Source of the DNA: Ignavibacteriales bacterium
Lineage (GTDB): Bacteria > Bacteroidota > Ignavibacteria > Ignavibacteriales > Ignavibacteriaceae
Reading direction: 5' to 3'
DNA: 64,000 bases
NCBI GenBank assembly: GCA_016707115.1
Contig: JADJIH010000002.1
Location: forward strand, 1 to 64,000
Below are positions 28,997-37,707 of this stretch, piece by piece. A model generated the notes under the pieces. It searched no databases and had not been told where the DNA came from. It saw only the letters and a list, made by a program, of their open reading frames with translations. A program made the translations under genes and the position numbers. Position 1 is the stretch's first letter; the number at the start of each line of letters is the position of its first letter.

Positions 28997-30244
28997 CTAT
29001 TCCTCAAACTTCTTAAATAAAATTGATGCATTGTGTCCGCCAAATCCAAAAGTATTGCTAATTGCTACTTTAATTTCTTTTTGAGTAACTTTTTTAGCAC
29101 TATAATCTAAGTCACATTCAGGATCAGGATTATCAAGATTTATAGTAGGCGGTATTAAGCTATTTTGCATAGATAAAAGAGTTGCTATTGCCTCTATACC
29201 GCCCGCAGCGCCTAATAAATGCCCTGTCATAGACTTAATAGAGCTAACTACTAATTTATACGCATGATCACCGAACAGTGCTTTAATAGCCATAGTTTCA
29301 TTAATATCATTGTGAGGCGTTGAGGTTCCATGAGCATTTATGTAATCAACATCGGTTAATAAAAGATTAGCATCCTCAACTGCGATCTTCATAGATCTTA
29401 CCGCACCTTCTCCACCTGGGGCAGGAGCTGTGATATGATGTGCATCTGCAGTCAATCCAATTCCAGCAAGTTCAGCATATATCTTTGCACCTCTATCTAG
29501 TGCATGATTTAATTCTTCTAATATCAAAGTTCCGCCGCCTTCTCCCATCACAAAACCATTTCGGTCTTTATCAAATGGACGTGATGCTTCAGCATATCTA
29601 TCATTCCAAGTGGATAAAGCTCTCATTGCATTAAAGCCTCCAATACCAATTTCAGTAATAGGAGCTTCACTCCCACCACAAACCATCAGATCCGCGGCAC
29701 CTCTTTCGATTACCATAAATGCATCTGAAATTGCATGTGAAGCAGTTGAACATGCTGAAGTAGTTGCGTAATTGGGACCTTTTAATCCAAAGCGAATAGA
29801 AATCTGTCCTGCTGCTAGATCTGAGATCATCATTGGAACAAAAAATGGACTTATCATTCCAGGATTTTTATCCTGAAAATATTTCCAATGTTCATTTTGA
29901 AGAGTTTCTAATCCACCAATTCCACTGCCGTAAATTACTCCCACTCTTTCTTTATTTATTTTCTCAAGATTGATTTCGGAATCTTTTACTGCTTGAACAG
30001 AAGCTGCAATGGCAAATTGAGAAAACCTATCTAGTCTTTTGACAGATTTTTTATCAAAATATTCGTCAGGATTAAAATTGTCTGCTTGAGCCGCAAACTG
30101 GGTATCAAACCTTGAGGCATCAAAATACTTAATCGGGGTTACGCCATTTTTACCAGAAATTAAACCTTCCCAAAATTGCGGAACGTCTAACCCAATAGGT
30201 GTAACTGCACCAATACCTGTAACTACAACTCTTCTTTTAGTCAT
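28997..30244 (-). CDS. fabF: 3-oxoacyl-ACP synthase II
   Basis: A 415-residue condensing enzyme with the active-site Cys in TTSACSTASHAI (about 165), His in AHGTSTPHND (about 304) and His in GHLLGAAGG (about 341), the Cys-His-His triad of FabF. It elongates acyl-ACP with malonyl-ACP. It follows acpP by 86 bases, a gap that holds a hairpin, and is followed two bases later by rnc. Confidence 0.96.
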   Translation of the reverse strand: MTKRRVVVTGIGAVTPIGLDVPQFWEGLISGKNGVTPIKYFDASRFDTQFAAQADNFNPDEYFDKKSVKRLDRFSQFAIAASVQAVKDSEINLEKINKERVGVIYGSGIGGLETLQNEHWKYFQDKNPGMISPFFVPMMISDLAAGQISIRFGLKGPNYATTSACSTASHAISDAFMVIERGAADLMVCGGSEAPITEIGIGGFNAMRALSTWNDRYAEASRPFDKDRNGFVMGEGGGTLILEELNHALDRGAKIYAELAGIGLTADAHHITAPAPGGEGAVRSMKIAVEDANLLLTDVDYINAHGTSTPHNDINETMAIKALFGDHAYKLVVSSIKSMTGHLLGAAGGIEAIATLLSMQNSLIPPTINLDNPDPECDLDYSAKKVTQKEIKVAISNTFGFGGHNASILFKKFEE

Positions 30245-30300
30245 GATACCTAATCAGTATATACCATTTTTGAGATGGAAAGACATATATAAGGTAAGAA

Positions 30301-30323
30301 AGTCGGGATTAAAAACCCCGACT
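30301..30323 (-). terminator. Hairpin between acpP and fabF, possible partial terminator
   Basis: AGTCGGG at 30301-30307 pairs with CCCGACT at 30317-30323. On the minus strand the stem is followed by TTTCTTA, a poor T-run, and it starts eight bases after the acpP stop. It may terminate part of the transcripts or protect the 3' end of acpP mRNA, letting acpP be made in excess over fabF. Confidence 0.55.
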
Positions 30324-30330
30324 ATATTAA

Positions 30331-30564
30331 TTAAGCCAATTTTTCTGAAAGATACTTTACAGCATCTCCCACTGTTCCGATTTTCTCAGCATCTTCATCA
30401 GGAATTGAAATTTGAAAAGCGCTTTCAAATCCCATAACTAATTCTACGATATCAAGTGAATCAGCGCCAAGGTCATTTGTAAATGATGCTTCAGGAGTGA
30501 TTTGAGACTCTTCTACACCTAATTTATCAATAATGATCTCTTTCACTTTAGCTTCAACATCCAT
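30331..30564 (-). CDS. acpP: Acyl carrier protein
   Basis: A 77-residue acyl carrier protein with the phosphopantetheine site Ser36 in GADSLDIVEL. It carries growing acyl chains for the FAS II enzymes around it. The ribosome site is strong (AGAGGAGAACACC before ATG), unusual for this genome and consistent with high expression. A 97-base gap to fabG leaves space for an extra promoter. Confidence 0.97.
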   Translation of the reverse strand: MDVEAKVKEIIIDKLGVEESQITPEASFTNDLGADSLDIVELVMGFESAFQISIPDEDAEKIGTVGDAVKYLSEKLA

Positions 30565-30661
30565 GGTGTTCTCCTCTTATTAGTTTTGTATTTATTTGAG
30601 TTATTATTTATTGGTCTAAATTTAACAAAATTAAAATCTAAGAAACAAATAGATTTATTAA

Positions 30662-31435
30662 TTACATTGTCATTCCACCGTCAACGGCAATAACCTGGCC
30701 TGTAATGTAGTCTGCATCTTTACTGCATAAAAATGCAACAACTTTGGCAACATCTTCAGGATTGCCTAATCTTGACATTGGAACATTCTGAACTAATTTT
30801 TTTACCTGTTCTTCGGTTAACTTATTCGTCATATCTGTTTGGATGAATCCTGGTGCGACTGCGTTAACTGTTATATTACGTGAAGCTAACTCACGAGCCA
30901 TTGATTTGGTAAAACCAATCACTCCTGCTTTGGACGCTGAATAATTGGATTGTCCAGCATTTCCAATTAGTCCAACTACGGAGGCTATATTTACAATTCT
31001 TCCGTATCTCTGAGCTATCATCGGTTTTATAACTGCTTTAGTATAATTAAATACACTTTTTAGGTTAGCACTTATAACATCATCAAAATCTTTTTCTGTC
31101 ATTCTTAATAATAGATTATCTCTTGTAATTCCGGCATTATTAATAAGAATATCAACGCCGCCAAGCTTTTCAATAGCAGCATCAACAGTTGCTTGTGCTT
31201 GTTCCATTGATGATGCATCGGCCTTAAATCCGTGAATCTTTATTCCTGGATAGTCAATCTCACCCAATAATTCCTCAGCACACTCATCGCAACTATTATA
31301 AACAAATGCAACATCTGAAAACAAAACACCGCAGCAGCTTCTTGAAGCAAGTTCTTTTACGATTGCTCTGCCTATCCCTCTTGTTCCACCGGTAACTATT
31401 GCTCGTTTATTATGTGATTCAACTACTTTACTCAT
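30662..31435 (-). CDS. fabG: 3-oxoacyl-ACP reductase
   Basis: A 257-residue classical SDR with TGGTRGIGRAI for NADPH, NNAGIT, and the catalytic Ser-Tyr-Lys in NIASVVGLIGNAGQSNYSASKAG. It reduces 3-oxoacyl-ACP. The segment after the first helix is longer and Cys-rich (ASRSCCGVLFSDVAFVYNSCDECAEELL), which is more than the usual FabG has. The start overlaps the DUF3109 stop (ATGA). Confidence 0.93.
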   Translation of the reverse strand: MSKVVESHNKRAIVTGGTRGIGRAIVKELASRSCCGVLFSDVAFVYNSCDECAEELLGEIDYPGIKIHGFKADASSMEQAQATVDAAIEKLGGVDILINNAGITRDNLLLRMTEKDFDDVISANLKSVFNYTKAVIKPMIAQRYGRIVNIASVVGLIGNAGQSNYSASKAGVIGFTKSMARELASRNITVNAVAPGFIQTDMTNKLTEEQVKKLVQNVPMSRLGNPEDVAKVVAFLCSKDADYITGQVIAVDGGMTM

Positions 31436-32034
31436 TTTTTTTCTACTCCAGAATAATATTCTGATAAATATTCATTTTTATACTTCTCAAGTTCAATAAA
31501 ATTATCTTGTCCAAAGAAATGAATAAGTTCTTCTCTGCAAGCTTCATAAATTGTAGTTTCTTTTAGTGGATCTTTACTACAAGTTTTTAGTCTATCAATA
31601 TGTTCATCATCTATTGTGAGAGCACCTTCAAAAACTGTTAGCGGAAATAGAACACAATATATTGGTTTGTATTTCCATTTATGTTCGCCTTCAATCATTG
31701 CCAATTTTTGAAGAGTACACAATCCATTTTTATCCAAGAAAGTACATTTACCATTTGGTATCTCAGTTCCAACAGCTACACCAGATTCAAAATCCTCATC
31801 CTCTTCAGGTTCCTCAAACCATTCATCAATTACTTTGGTCTGTGTTTCATCAAGTAAAGGTATGATTTTATCTTTAAGCGTTAAAATATATTCATGTTCT
31901 TTAAGATCAGTATAAACTCCATAATTGCAGCATTCACCGCCACACTTACATGCAAATTTAAATGTAAAAATCTGTGGATCAATATAAACGCCATTAATCT
32001 CCTTAGAAAACTTAGGCTGCGTTTTTGTTTCCAT
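31432..32034 (-). CDS. DUF3109 family cysteine-rich protein
   Basis: A 200-residue protein with Cys clusters at FACKCGGECCNYG (about 28-38), GKCTFLDKNGLCTLQ (about 95-110), YCVLFPL and LKTCSKDP. This matches DUF3109, a family related to YkgJ-type zinc/iron-chelating proteins and known mostly from Bacteroidota; its function is unknown. It is locked into the fatty-acid operon by a one-base overlap with fabD and an ATGA overlap with fabG. That tight coupling suggests it is co-expressed with FAS II, but no lipid role is established. Confidence 0.85.
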   Translation of the reverse strand: METKTQPKFSKEINGVYIDPQIFTFKFACKCGGECCNYGVYTDLKEHEYILTLKDKIIPLLDETQTKVIDEWFEEPEEDEDFESGVAVGTEIPNGKCTFLDKNGLCTLQKLAMIEGEHKWKYKPIYCVLFPLTVFEGALTIDDEHIDRLKTCSKDPLKETTIYEACREELIHFFGQDNFIELEKYKNEYLSEYYSGVEKK

Positions 32035-32948
32035 TATATGTATCGCTCCAAATCCTCGTATTTATCAATCCCGAATAATTTAACATCTGGATTTATTCTT
32101 TTAACCAATCCTTGTAAAACTTTACCAGGGCCAATTTCATAAAATTCATCAAATCCATCTGCTATCATATTTATAATTGTTTCTTCCCATCTAACTGGAG
32201 AAGTTACTTGCTCGTGCAAAAGATTTTTTATTTCTGCCTTTTGGGTAACGGGTTTTGCAGTAACATTTGCATAGACAGAAAACCTTGCATCATAAAATGG
32301 TGTTTTATCTAAAGCATCAAGTAAAGCATCTTTTGCTGATTGCATTAACGGTGAATGAAATGCCCCACTAACCACCAATTCTTTTACCAATTTTGCACCG
32401 TTAGCTTTGCATAATTCCATTGCTTTTCTAACACCATCAATTGATCCGGAAATTACAATCTGTCCTGGAGAATTAAAATTTGCGCATTGCACAATTCCAA
32501 CTACGGAGGCTTCTTTGCAAAGTTCTATAACTTTTTGGGGTTCTAATCCAACAACTGCAGCTAAAGTTCCGGGGTTATCAATTCCTGCTTGCTGCATTGC
32601 TTTTCCCCTTGCTCTGACTAATCTAATTGCTTCATAAAATTGAATTGCATTTGCAGAAACCAACGCTGAATATTCTCCAAGTGAATGCCCTGCAGCAGCT
32701 TCTGGTTGGATTGTTCTGATTAAACTTGAAAGGATAACACTATGTAAAAAGATAGCAGGCTGGGTAAATTCTGTTTGTTTTAATTGATCTTCAGGTCCAT
32801 TAAACATTATGTACGATAGATTAATACCTAAAGCGTCATCAGCGGTTTTAATCATCTCTTTGGCTTCTACAGATCTTTCATATAAATCCTTAGCCATACC
32901 TATATATTGCGATCCCTGTCCGGGAAATAAAAATGCTTTTTTAGCCAT
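32034..32948 (-). CDS. fabD: Malonyl-CoA:ACP transacylase
   Basis: A 304-residue acyltransferase with FPGQGSQYIGM at the N-terminus, the nucleophile Ser in GHSLGEYSALV (about 90) and His in SGAFHSPLM (about 200). It loads malonyl groups onto ACP. It lies 25 bases downstream of fabH. Confidence 0.96.
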   Translation of the reverse strand: MAKKAFLFPGQGSQYIGMAKDLYERSVEAKEMIKTADDALGINLSYIMFNGPEDQLKQTEFTQPAIFLHSVILSSLIRTIQPEAAAGHSLGEYSALVSANAIQFYEAIRLVRARGKAMQQAGIDNPGTLAAVVGLEPQKVIELCKEASVVGIVQCANFNSPGQIVISGSIDGVRKAMELCKANGAKLVKELVVSGAFHSPLMQSAKDALLDALDKTPFYDARFSVYANVTAKPVTQKAEIKNLLHEQVTSPVRWEETIINMIADGFDEFYEIGPGKVLQGLVKRINPDVKLFGIDKYEDLERYI

Positions 32949-32973
32949 CGAAATAGTTTTCAGTAATTAAAAA

Positions 32974-33972
32974 TTAAATTGCCCAAACAACATGTATTGC
33001 ACCCCATGTATAACCAGCACCAAAAGCTGATAAAATTAGATTGTCACCCTTCTTCACTTTTCCATCACGAAAGTATTCCGTTAAACATAGGGGAATTGTT
33101 GCTGCCGTTGTATTACCATATTTATCAATATTAATCATAACCTTGTCTTTACTTAGGCCCATTCTTTGAGCAGTAGCGTCTATTATTCTTAAGTTTGCCT
33201 GATGAGGAACAAGATATGCAATATCTTCAGATTTTAGATTACTCTTTTCCATTAATTCTGCAGAAACATCTGCCATTCCTTTAACTGCAACTTTAAATAC
33301 AGCTTTACCATCTTGATAAATATAATGCCATTTTTTATCAACAGTTTCATGCGAAGCAGGATTTAAACTTCCGCCACCTAACATATATAGTGCGTCTTTA
33401 CCTGCACCATCAACCCTTAGAATACTGTTTTGCAAACCCAGAGTTTTATCTTCAGTTGGTTCTAATAAAACTGCTGACCCAGCATCACCAAAAAGGATAC
33501 AAATGTTTCTATCTGTATAATCGGTAATTGAACTCATTTTATCAGCACCAATTACTAAAACTTTTTTGTATCTGCCAGATTCAACAAGCGTAGCGCCTGT
33601 TTGTAATGCAAATAGAAATCCCGAGCAGGCAGCCGATAAATCAAAACCCCATGCATTTTTTGCTCCAATTTTATTTTGCACTAAACAAGCCGTTGCTGGA
33701 AAAAACATATCAGGAGTAACTGTGGCTACTATAATAGCATCAATTTCCTCAGGATTTATATTATGTTTTTCAAATAAATCTAAAGCTGCTCGAGCAGCTA
33801 AATCACTTGTTGAGCCATTTTCTAAAATTCTTCTTTCGCTAATTCCTGTTCTGGTTTTTATCCATTCATCATTTGTTTCTACAATGGATTCAAAATATTT
33901 ATTATCCAAAATTTTATCAGGAGTATACATACCAACTCCTGTTATCATTGCATTATATCTTTTTTCTAACAT
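32974..33972 (-). CDS. fabH: 3-oxoacyl-ACP synthase III
   Basis: A 332-residue condensing enzyme with active-site Cys in DLSAACSGFLFAL (about 115), His in VPHQANLRI (about 252) and Asn in YGNTTAATIP (about 282). It primes fatty-acid synthesis from acyl-CoA. The start codon overlaps the plsX stop by one base. Confidence 0.96.
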   Translation of the reverse strand: MLEKRYNAMITGVGMYTPDKILDNKYFESIVETNDEWIKTRTGISERRILENGSTSDLAARAALDLFEKHNINPEEIDAIIVATVTPDMFFPATACLVQNKIGAKNAWGFDLSAACSGFLFALQTGATLVESGRYKKVLVIGADKMSSITDYTDRNICILFGDAGSAVLLEPTEDKTLGLQNSILRVDGAGKDALYMLGGGSLNPASHETVDKKWHYIYQDGKAVFKVAVKGMADVSAELMEKSNLKSEDIAYLVPHQANLRIIDATAQRMGLSKDKVMINIDKYGNTTAATIPLCLTEYFRDGKVKKGDNLILSAFGAGYTWGAIHVVWAI

Positions 33973-35018
33973 TAATTATCTACTAATTTTTTTTGTGAAT
34001 ATTGTTTGATAGAACTTTCTATCTTTTTAACTAAATCTTTATGGTACATCTCACGTGCTTTAAGCACCATATTTTTAATTGCTTTCGGAGAACTTGAGCC
34101 ATGTCCTATAATACTAATTCCATTAACACCTAACAACGGCACTCCGCCATGCTCCTGATAATCCAATGACTTTAAGGATTTTTTTAAAGTGCCTTTTGAT
34201 ATTCCAACTTTTAATTTGTCGAAAAAACTAGCTTCAGCTGTTTTAGTTAAAAGATGTTTAAGCAGTTTTGGCACAGATTCACCAAATTTCAAAATGATGT
34301 TACCAACAAATCCATCACAAACAACCACATCAACATGTTTGGTCATTATATCTCTGCCTTCAACATTTCCAATAAAATTAAGCTTGGAATCTTTAAGCAT
34401 TTTAAATGCATCATTAGAAACTTCATTCCCCTTACCTTCCTCCTCACCCATACTTAGTAAACCTACAGATGGATTTTTAATTCCACCCATTTCTTTGGCA
34501 TAGATTGTTCCCATAACTGCGTATTCAAATAGATGTGAAGGTTTTGCATCCTTACCTGCGCCAACATCATAAAGATAACAAACTCCATAAACATTTGGCA
34601 TTTCTGCACCAATTGTGGGACGACCAACACCTGAAATTCTGCCTATAATTAAAGTTGAAGCACTCATCATAGCACCTGTATTGCCTGCGCTTACAAAAGC
34701 ATCGGCTTTACCTTCTTTAACTAACTGGGCACCTTTTACAATAGAAGAATTCGGTTTAGATTTTAAAGCAGAAGTAGGCGAATCACCCATTTCGATAACT
34801 TCATCAGCATGGATAATATATTTTTCATCAAAAGAAAGATTGTTGGATTTTATAACGGAAAGTATCTCTTCCTTTTTCCCTACAAGAAAAAGTTCAAAGT
34901 CACGTTTTTCATTATAAGCTTCTAAAGCTCCAACCACAGCATTTTGAGGGGCGTAATCGCCCCCCATTGCATCAACAATAATTCTGCATTTAGAATTTTT
35001 AGCTTCTGATTCAGCCAT
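33972..35018 (-). CDS. plsX: Phosphate acyltransferase PlsX
   Basis: A 348-residue protein starting RIIVDAMGGDYAPQNAV, with ADAFVSAGNTGAMM and VGNIILKFGES, all PlsX signatures. It makes acyl-phosphate from acyl-ACP for phospholipid synthesis. It stands between rpmF (22 bases upstream) and fabH in the standard order. Confidence 0.96.
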   Translation of the reverse strand: MAESEAKNSKCRIIVDAMGGDYAPQNAVVGALEAYNEKRDFELFLVGKKEEILSVIKSNNLSFDEKYIIHADEVIEMGDSPTSALKSKPNSSIVKGAQLVKEGKADAFVSAGNTGAMMSASTLIIGRISGVGRPTIGAEMPNVYGVCYLYDVGAGKDAKPSHLFEYAVMGTIYAKEMGGIKNPSVGLLSMGEEEGKGNEVSNDAFKMLKDSKLNFIGNVEGRDIMTKHVDVVVCDGFVGNIILKFGESVPKLLKHLLTKTAEASFFDKLKVGISKGTLKKSLKSLDYQEHGGVPLLGVNGISIIGHGSSSPKAIKNMVLKAREMYHKDLVKKIESSIKQYSQKKLVDN

Positions 35019-35040
35019 TAGATAAGTAAGCTATTAATAT

Positions 35041-35220
35041 TTAGCTTTTGGGAATAAACACAGAGCGTTCATTGTAGTAACCGCAGGAAGGGCAGGCACG
35101 ATGAGCAAGTTTCATTTCACCGCAATTACCACAAGTGCTTAATGAAGGTGCTACTGCTTTATAGTGAGTTCTGCGTTTATCTCTACGGCTCTTAGACATC
35201 TTACGTTTTGGATTTGGCAT
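35041..35220 (-). CDS. rpmF: 50S ribosomal protein L32
   Basis: A 59-residue protein, MPNPKRKMSKSRRDKRRTHY at the start, with four cysteines (CGNCG and CPSCG) forming the zinc ribbon of the Cys-containing L32 type, ending ERSVFIPKS. It lies in its classic place between the yceD-like gene and plsX, with an 18-base gap to the former. Confidence 0.96.
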   Translation of the reverse strand: MPNPKRKMSKSRRDKRRTHYKAVAPSLSTCGNCGEMKLAHRACPSCGYYNERSVFIPKS

Positions 35221-35238
35221 AATATCATTCCATTATAT

Positions 35239-35745
35239 TTAATTGAGATTTAATTTATCTTTCAAATTCATAAGAGGTTTCCACCTCGGGTCAATTTCTT
35301 CTGTACTGCAAGTACATTTTTCTTTATTTAAATCTTTACCGCATTTGTAACACAATCCTTTGCATTCATCTTTACAAAGTTTTTTCATCGGAACTGCGAG
35401 TAAAGCAAATTCACGAACATCAGAACTAATATCAATCTTATCTGCATCTCTGCTAAGATAACTTACATTAAGAGATTCTGTTTCTTCCGGAGCTTCATTC
35501 ATTAGATAAATCATTTTATAATCACTCATTAAACTTGTTTTATATTCAGTTCCACATCGGTCGCATTCATACTTCACTTTAAAATCTGACGTTACCGAAA
35601 GTATTAACTGATCATGCAGTTTATTAAGAATTAAAGAAGATTTATATTTACCATAAAAAGGTTTATCTAAATCCAATACATCAACTTTGTCTTCAAAAAC
35701 AAAATTGTGTTCCCCTTCGCTTAAATTTGATATTTTTATAATCAT
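35239..35745 (-). CDS. yceD: DUF177 / YceD-like protein
   Basis: A 168-residue protein of the DUF177 family: a divergent N-terminal half (KISNLSEGEHNFVF), then CDRCGTEY, and the conserved C-terminal Cys pairs CKGLCYKCGKDLNKEKCTC followed by DPRWKPLMNLKDKL. The family is almost always linked to rpmF and is implicated in 23S rRNA accumulation. It is the first gene of the fatty-acid operon; the upstream 319 bases hold its promoter. Confidence 0.9.
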   Translation of the reverse strand: MIIKISNLSEGEHNFVFEDKVDVLDLDKPFYGKYKSSLILNKLHDQLILSVTSDFKVKYECDRCGTEYKTSLMSDYKMIYLMNEAPEETESLNVSYLSRDADKIDISSDVREFALLAVPMKKLCKDECKGLCYKCGKDLNKEKCTCSTEEIDPRWKPLMNLKDKLNLN

Positions 35746-36064
35746 CTTGCAAAATCACGCAAAAAACGAGGCTTAATATATAACTGAACCATTATATAAT
35801 CAAACAATCCTTGCACCCAATATTCGACTTTTTGGAACAATTCAGCCATTTTCTAAGATTATCCAATATTTTTAGAGCTAATTAGATCACTATTTTATTA
35901 CAGTTTTATCAGTCGGGGTAACAATCAAAAGTAGTTACTAACCTATCAAACTATTTATATAGATCTAAGTTACACATTTGGACCAAAATAATTTTGGTTT
36001 TTTCACTTCTAAATCAATAATTTGAAGCAGATATTTAATAATAGTTATCATTGCCAAAAATTAA
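35746..36064. other. Divergent intergenic region, yceD / prsW
   Basis: About 320 AT-rich bases between divergent genes, with no gene or RNA visible. It must hold the promoters of the fatty-acid operon and of the plus-strand run starting at prsW. It contains the hairpin at 35983-36003. Confidence 0.5.
35983..36003 (+). terminator. Terminator-like hairpin in the prsW leader
   Basis: CCAAAAT at 35983-35989 pairs with ATTTTGG at 35991-35997 around a single base, so a real stem would be CCAAA/TTTGG with a five-base loop, followed by six T. No plus-strand gene lies upstream, so if functional it would act in the leader of the prsW transcript. The stem is A/T-rich and weak. Confidence 0.3.
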
Positions 36065-37009
36065 ATGTTAATAATTCTTTCTGCTTTTGCCGCAATCGTT
36101 CCAATGTCAATCTACTTAGTTTTGATTTGGAAATTTGACCAATATGATAGAGAACCATTTAAACTAGTTTTAATAAATTATCTATGGGGCGCACTTGGCG
36201 CTATAGTTCTTGCTTTACTCGGCAGTTTATTTTTTACAACCATCGCTTCCATTTTTATAAAAGATAGTTTACAATTAAGCAGATTTGGTGCAATTGTAGT
36301 TGCACCTATTGTGGAAGAAATAACCAAAGGGTTTTTTCTGCTGATAACAATTTCCAATAAGAAATTTGATAACATTACTGATGGAATAGTTTACGGTGGA
36401 GCAATCGGGCTTGGATTTGGGATGACCGAAAATTTTCTTTACTTCGTTTCCTATGGAGATTCTATAGTTAATTGGATAATGTTAGTTATAATCAGAAGCC
36501 TTTTCTCAGCCGTTATGCATTGTGTTTCAACGGCAACACTTGGCGCACTTCTAGGAATGGCAAAATTTAAATCATCTCCTAAAAAGATTTTTTATGCCTT
36601 TATTGGATTATTAATTGCGATGTTAATTCATTCTATTTGGAATTCCAGTTTGAGCTATGACAGAACAGCTCCAATTGGTTTTCTATTTATGATAGTTTCA
36701 ATTATTATTTTTATATCAAGTTATATTATTTCGATTAAAGGGGAAAGAAAAATTATTTTTAATGAATTAAAGGAAGAATCTGAAAACGGAGTTATTCCGG
36801 AATCACATTTAATTATATTAAGCTCTCCACAGCGAGAACGAAAAGGCTGGTTAGATGAACGTACCAGAAAAACGTATATCAAAGCAGCAACAACACTCGC
36901 ATTCAGAAAAGTTCAGTTGAAAAATTCTAATGGAGCAAGTAAAGCATATTATGAAATGGATGTTGATAATTATCGAGATTTTATCAAAAAATTATTACAA
37001 AATAATTAA
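36065..37009 (+). CDS. PrsW-family intramembrane metalloprotease
   Basis: A 314-residue polytopic membrane protein with about eight hydrophobic helices in the first 230 residues and a soluble C-terminal tail. The motif APIVEEITKGFF provides the EExxK glutamates, GFGMTENFLYF follows, and a helix with AVMHCVSTATLGALLG and ML-IHSIWNSS supplies the conserved histidines, as in PrsW. Bacillus PrsW cleaves the anti-sigma factor RsiW; the target here is unknown. It leads a plus-strand run. Confidence 0.85.
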   Translation: MLIILSAFAAIVPMSIYLVLIWKFDQYDREPFKLVLINYLWGALGAIVLALLGSLFFTTIASIFIKDSLQLSRFGAIVVAPIVEEITKGFFLLITISNKKFDNITDGIVYGGAIGLGFGMTENFLYFVSYGDSIVNWIMLVIIRSLFSAVMHCVSTATLGALLGMAKFKSSPKKIFYAFIGLLIAMLIHSIWNSSLSYDRTAPIGFLFMIVSIIIFISSYIISIKGERKIIFNELKEESENGVIPESHLIILSSPQRERKGWLDERTRKTYIKAATTLAFRKVQLKNSNGASKAYYEMDVDNYRDFIKKLLQNN

Positions 37010-37011
37010 GA

Positions 37012-37707
37012 ATGAATTCTAAAGCTGTTTATATTCTCCCATTCTATTTTTCGCATGCTAAAGAATTATCTAATAATTTAGATGGATTTAGTAAAGATGA
37101 TATTTCATTTCTTTTCGAAACTTTATACTTGAATATTTTGGAGAATCTTATTGGTAAGCACGCCAAAATAGATATTTATTGTATTTGGGATGAAAACAGA
37201 AAAGACAATCTGCCGGATGAATTTAAAAACAGTAATTATAATATTGTATTTTCCGATGTTTCTAAAAAGAAACTAATTCTTGAAAGATTGTCATCTAAAG
37301 AATTTTTATCACATAAAAATAATCTAATTATTTTTTCCGATGCAATTGATATAAGGCCATCTGATTATGAACAATATTTCAATCTTCTTAATATTGAAGA
37401 TGAATCACTTGTAATCGCAAAAAATAAAGAGAATAGTATTGCAGTTTTTGGGTTTAATAATTACTCGGAAGAAATTATTAATAATTTGATACTGAGTAAT
37501 TTTAGCTATAATGATTTTTTAGGCCGGGTGAAATCGTGTGAGCACTTTATGCATATAGTAAATGATGTGTTGCTCGTTAGAAATTTATATAACTTCAAAC
37601 AACTTTATCAGGAGTTATCACAAAAGAAAAGTATTGAGTATTGCTCACAACCAATGCACGAAAGATTCACTCATCTTTTTGTAGAATACAAGGATTTATT
37701 GAAATGA
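37012..37707 (+). CDS. Uncharacterised protein, possible GT-A-like (DUF2064) fold
   Basis: A 231-residue soluble protein without signal peptide. I do not recognise it with confidence. The order of features (a first strand AVYILPFYF, a helix with LFETLYLNILENLI, then KIDIYCIWDEN, LIIFSDAIDIRPSDYEQYFNLL, and ESLVIAKNKENSIAVFGFNNY) resembles DUF2064/CofC-like nucleotide-sugar-binding proteins, where an SDxPxL motif is expected; here it reads SDAIDIRPSDY. It starts two bases after prsW and overlaps nadD by ATGA, so it is co-translated with both. Confidence 0.45.
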   Translation: MNSKAVYILPFYFSHAKELSNNLDGFSKDDISFLFETLYLNILENLIGKHAKIDIYCIWDENRKDNLPDEFKNSNYNIVFSDVSKKKLILERLSSKEFLSHKNNLIIFSDAIDIRPSDYEQYFNLLNIEDESLVIAKNKENSIAVFGFNNYSEEIINNLILSNFSYNDFLGRVKSCEHFMHIVNDVLLVRNLYNFKQLYQELSQKKSIEYCSQPMHERFTHLFVEYKDLLK

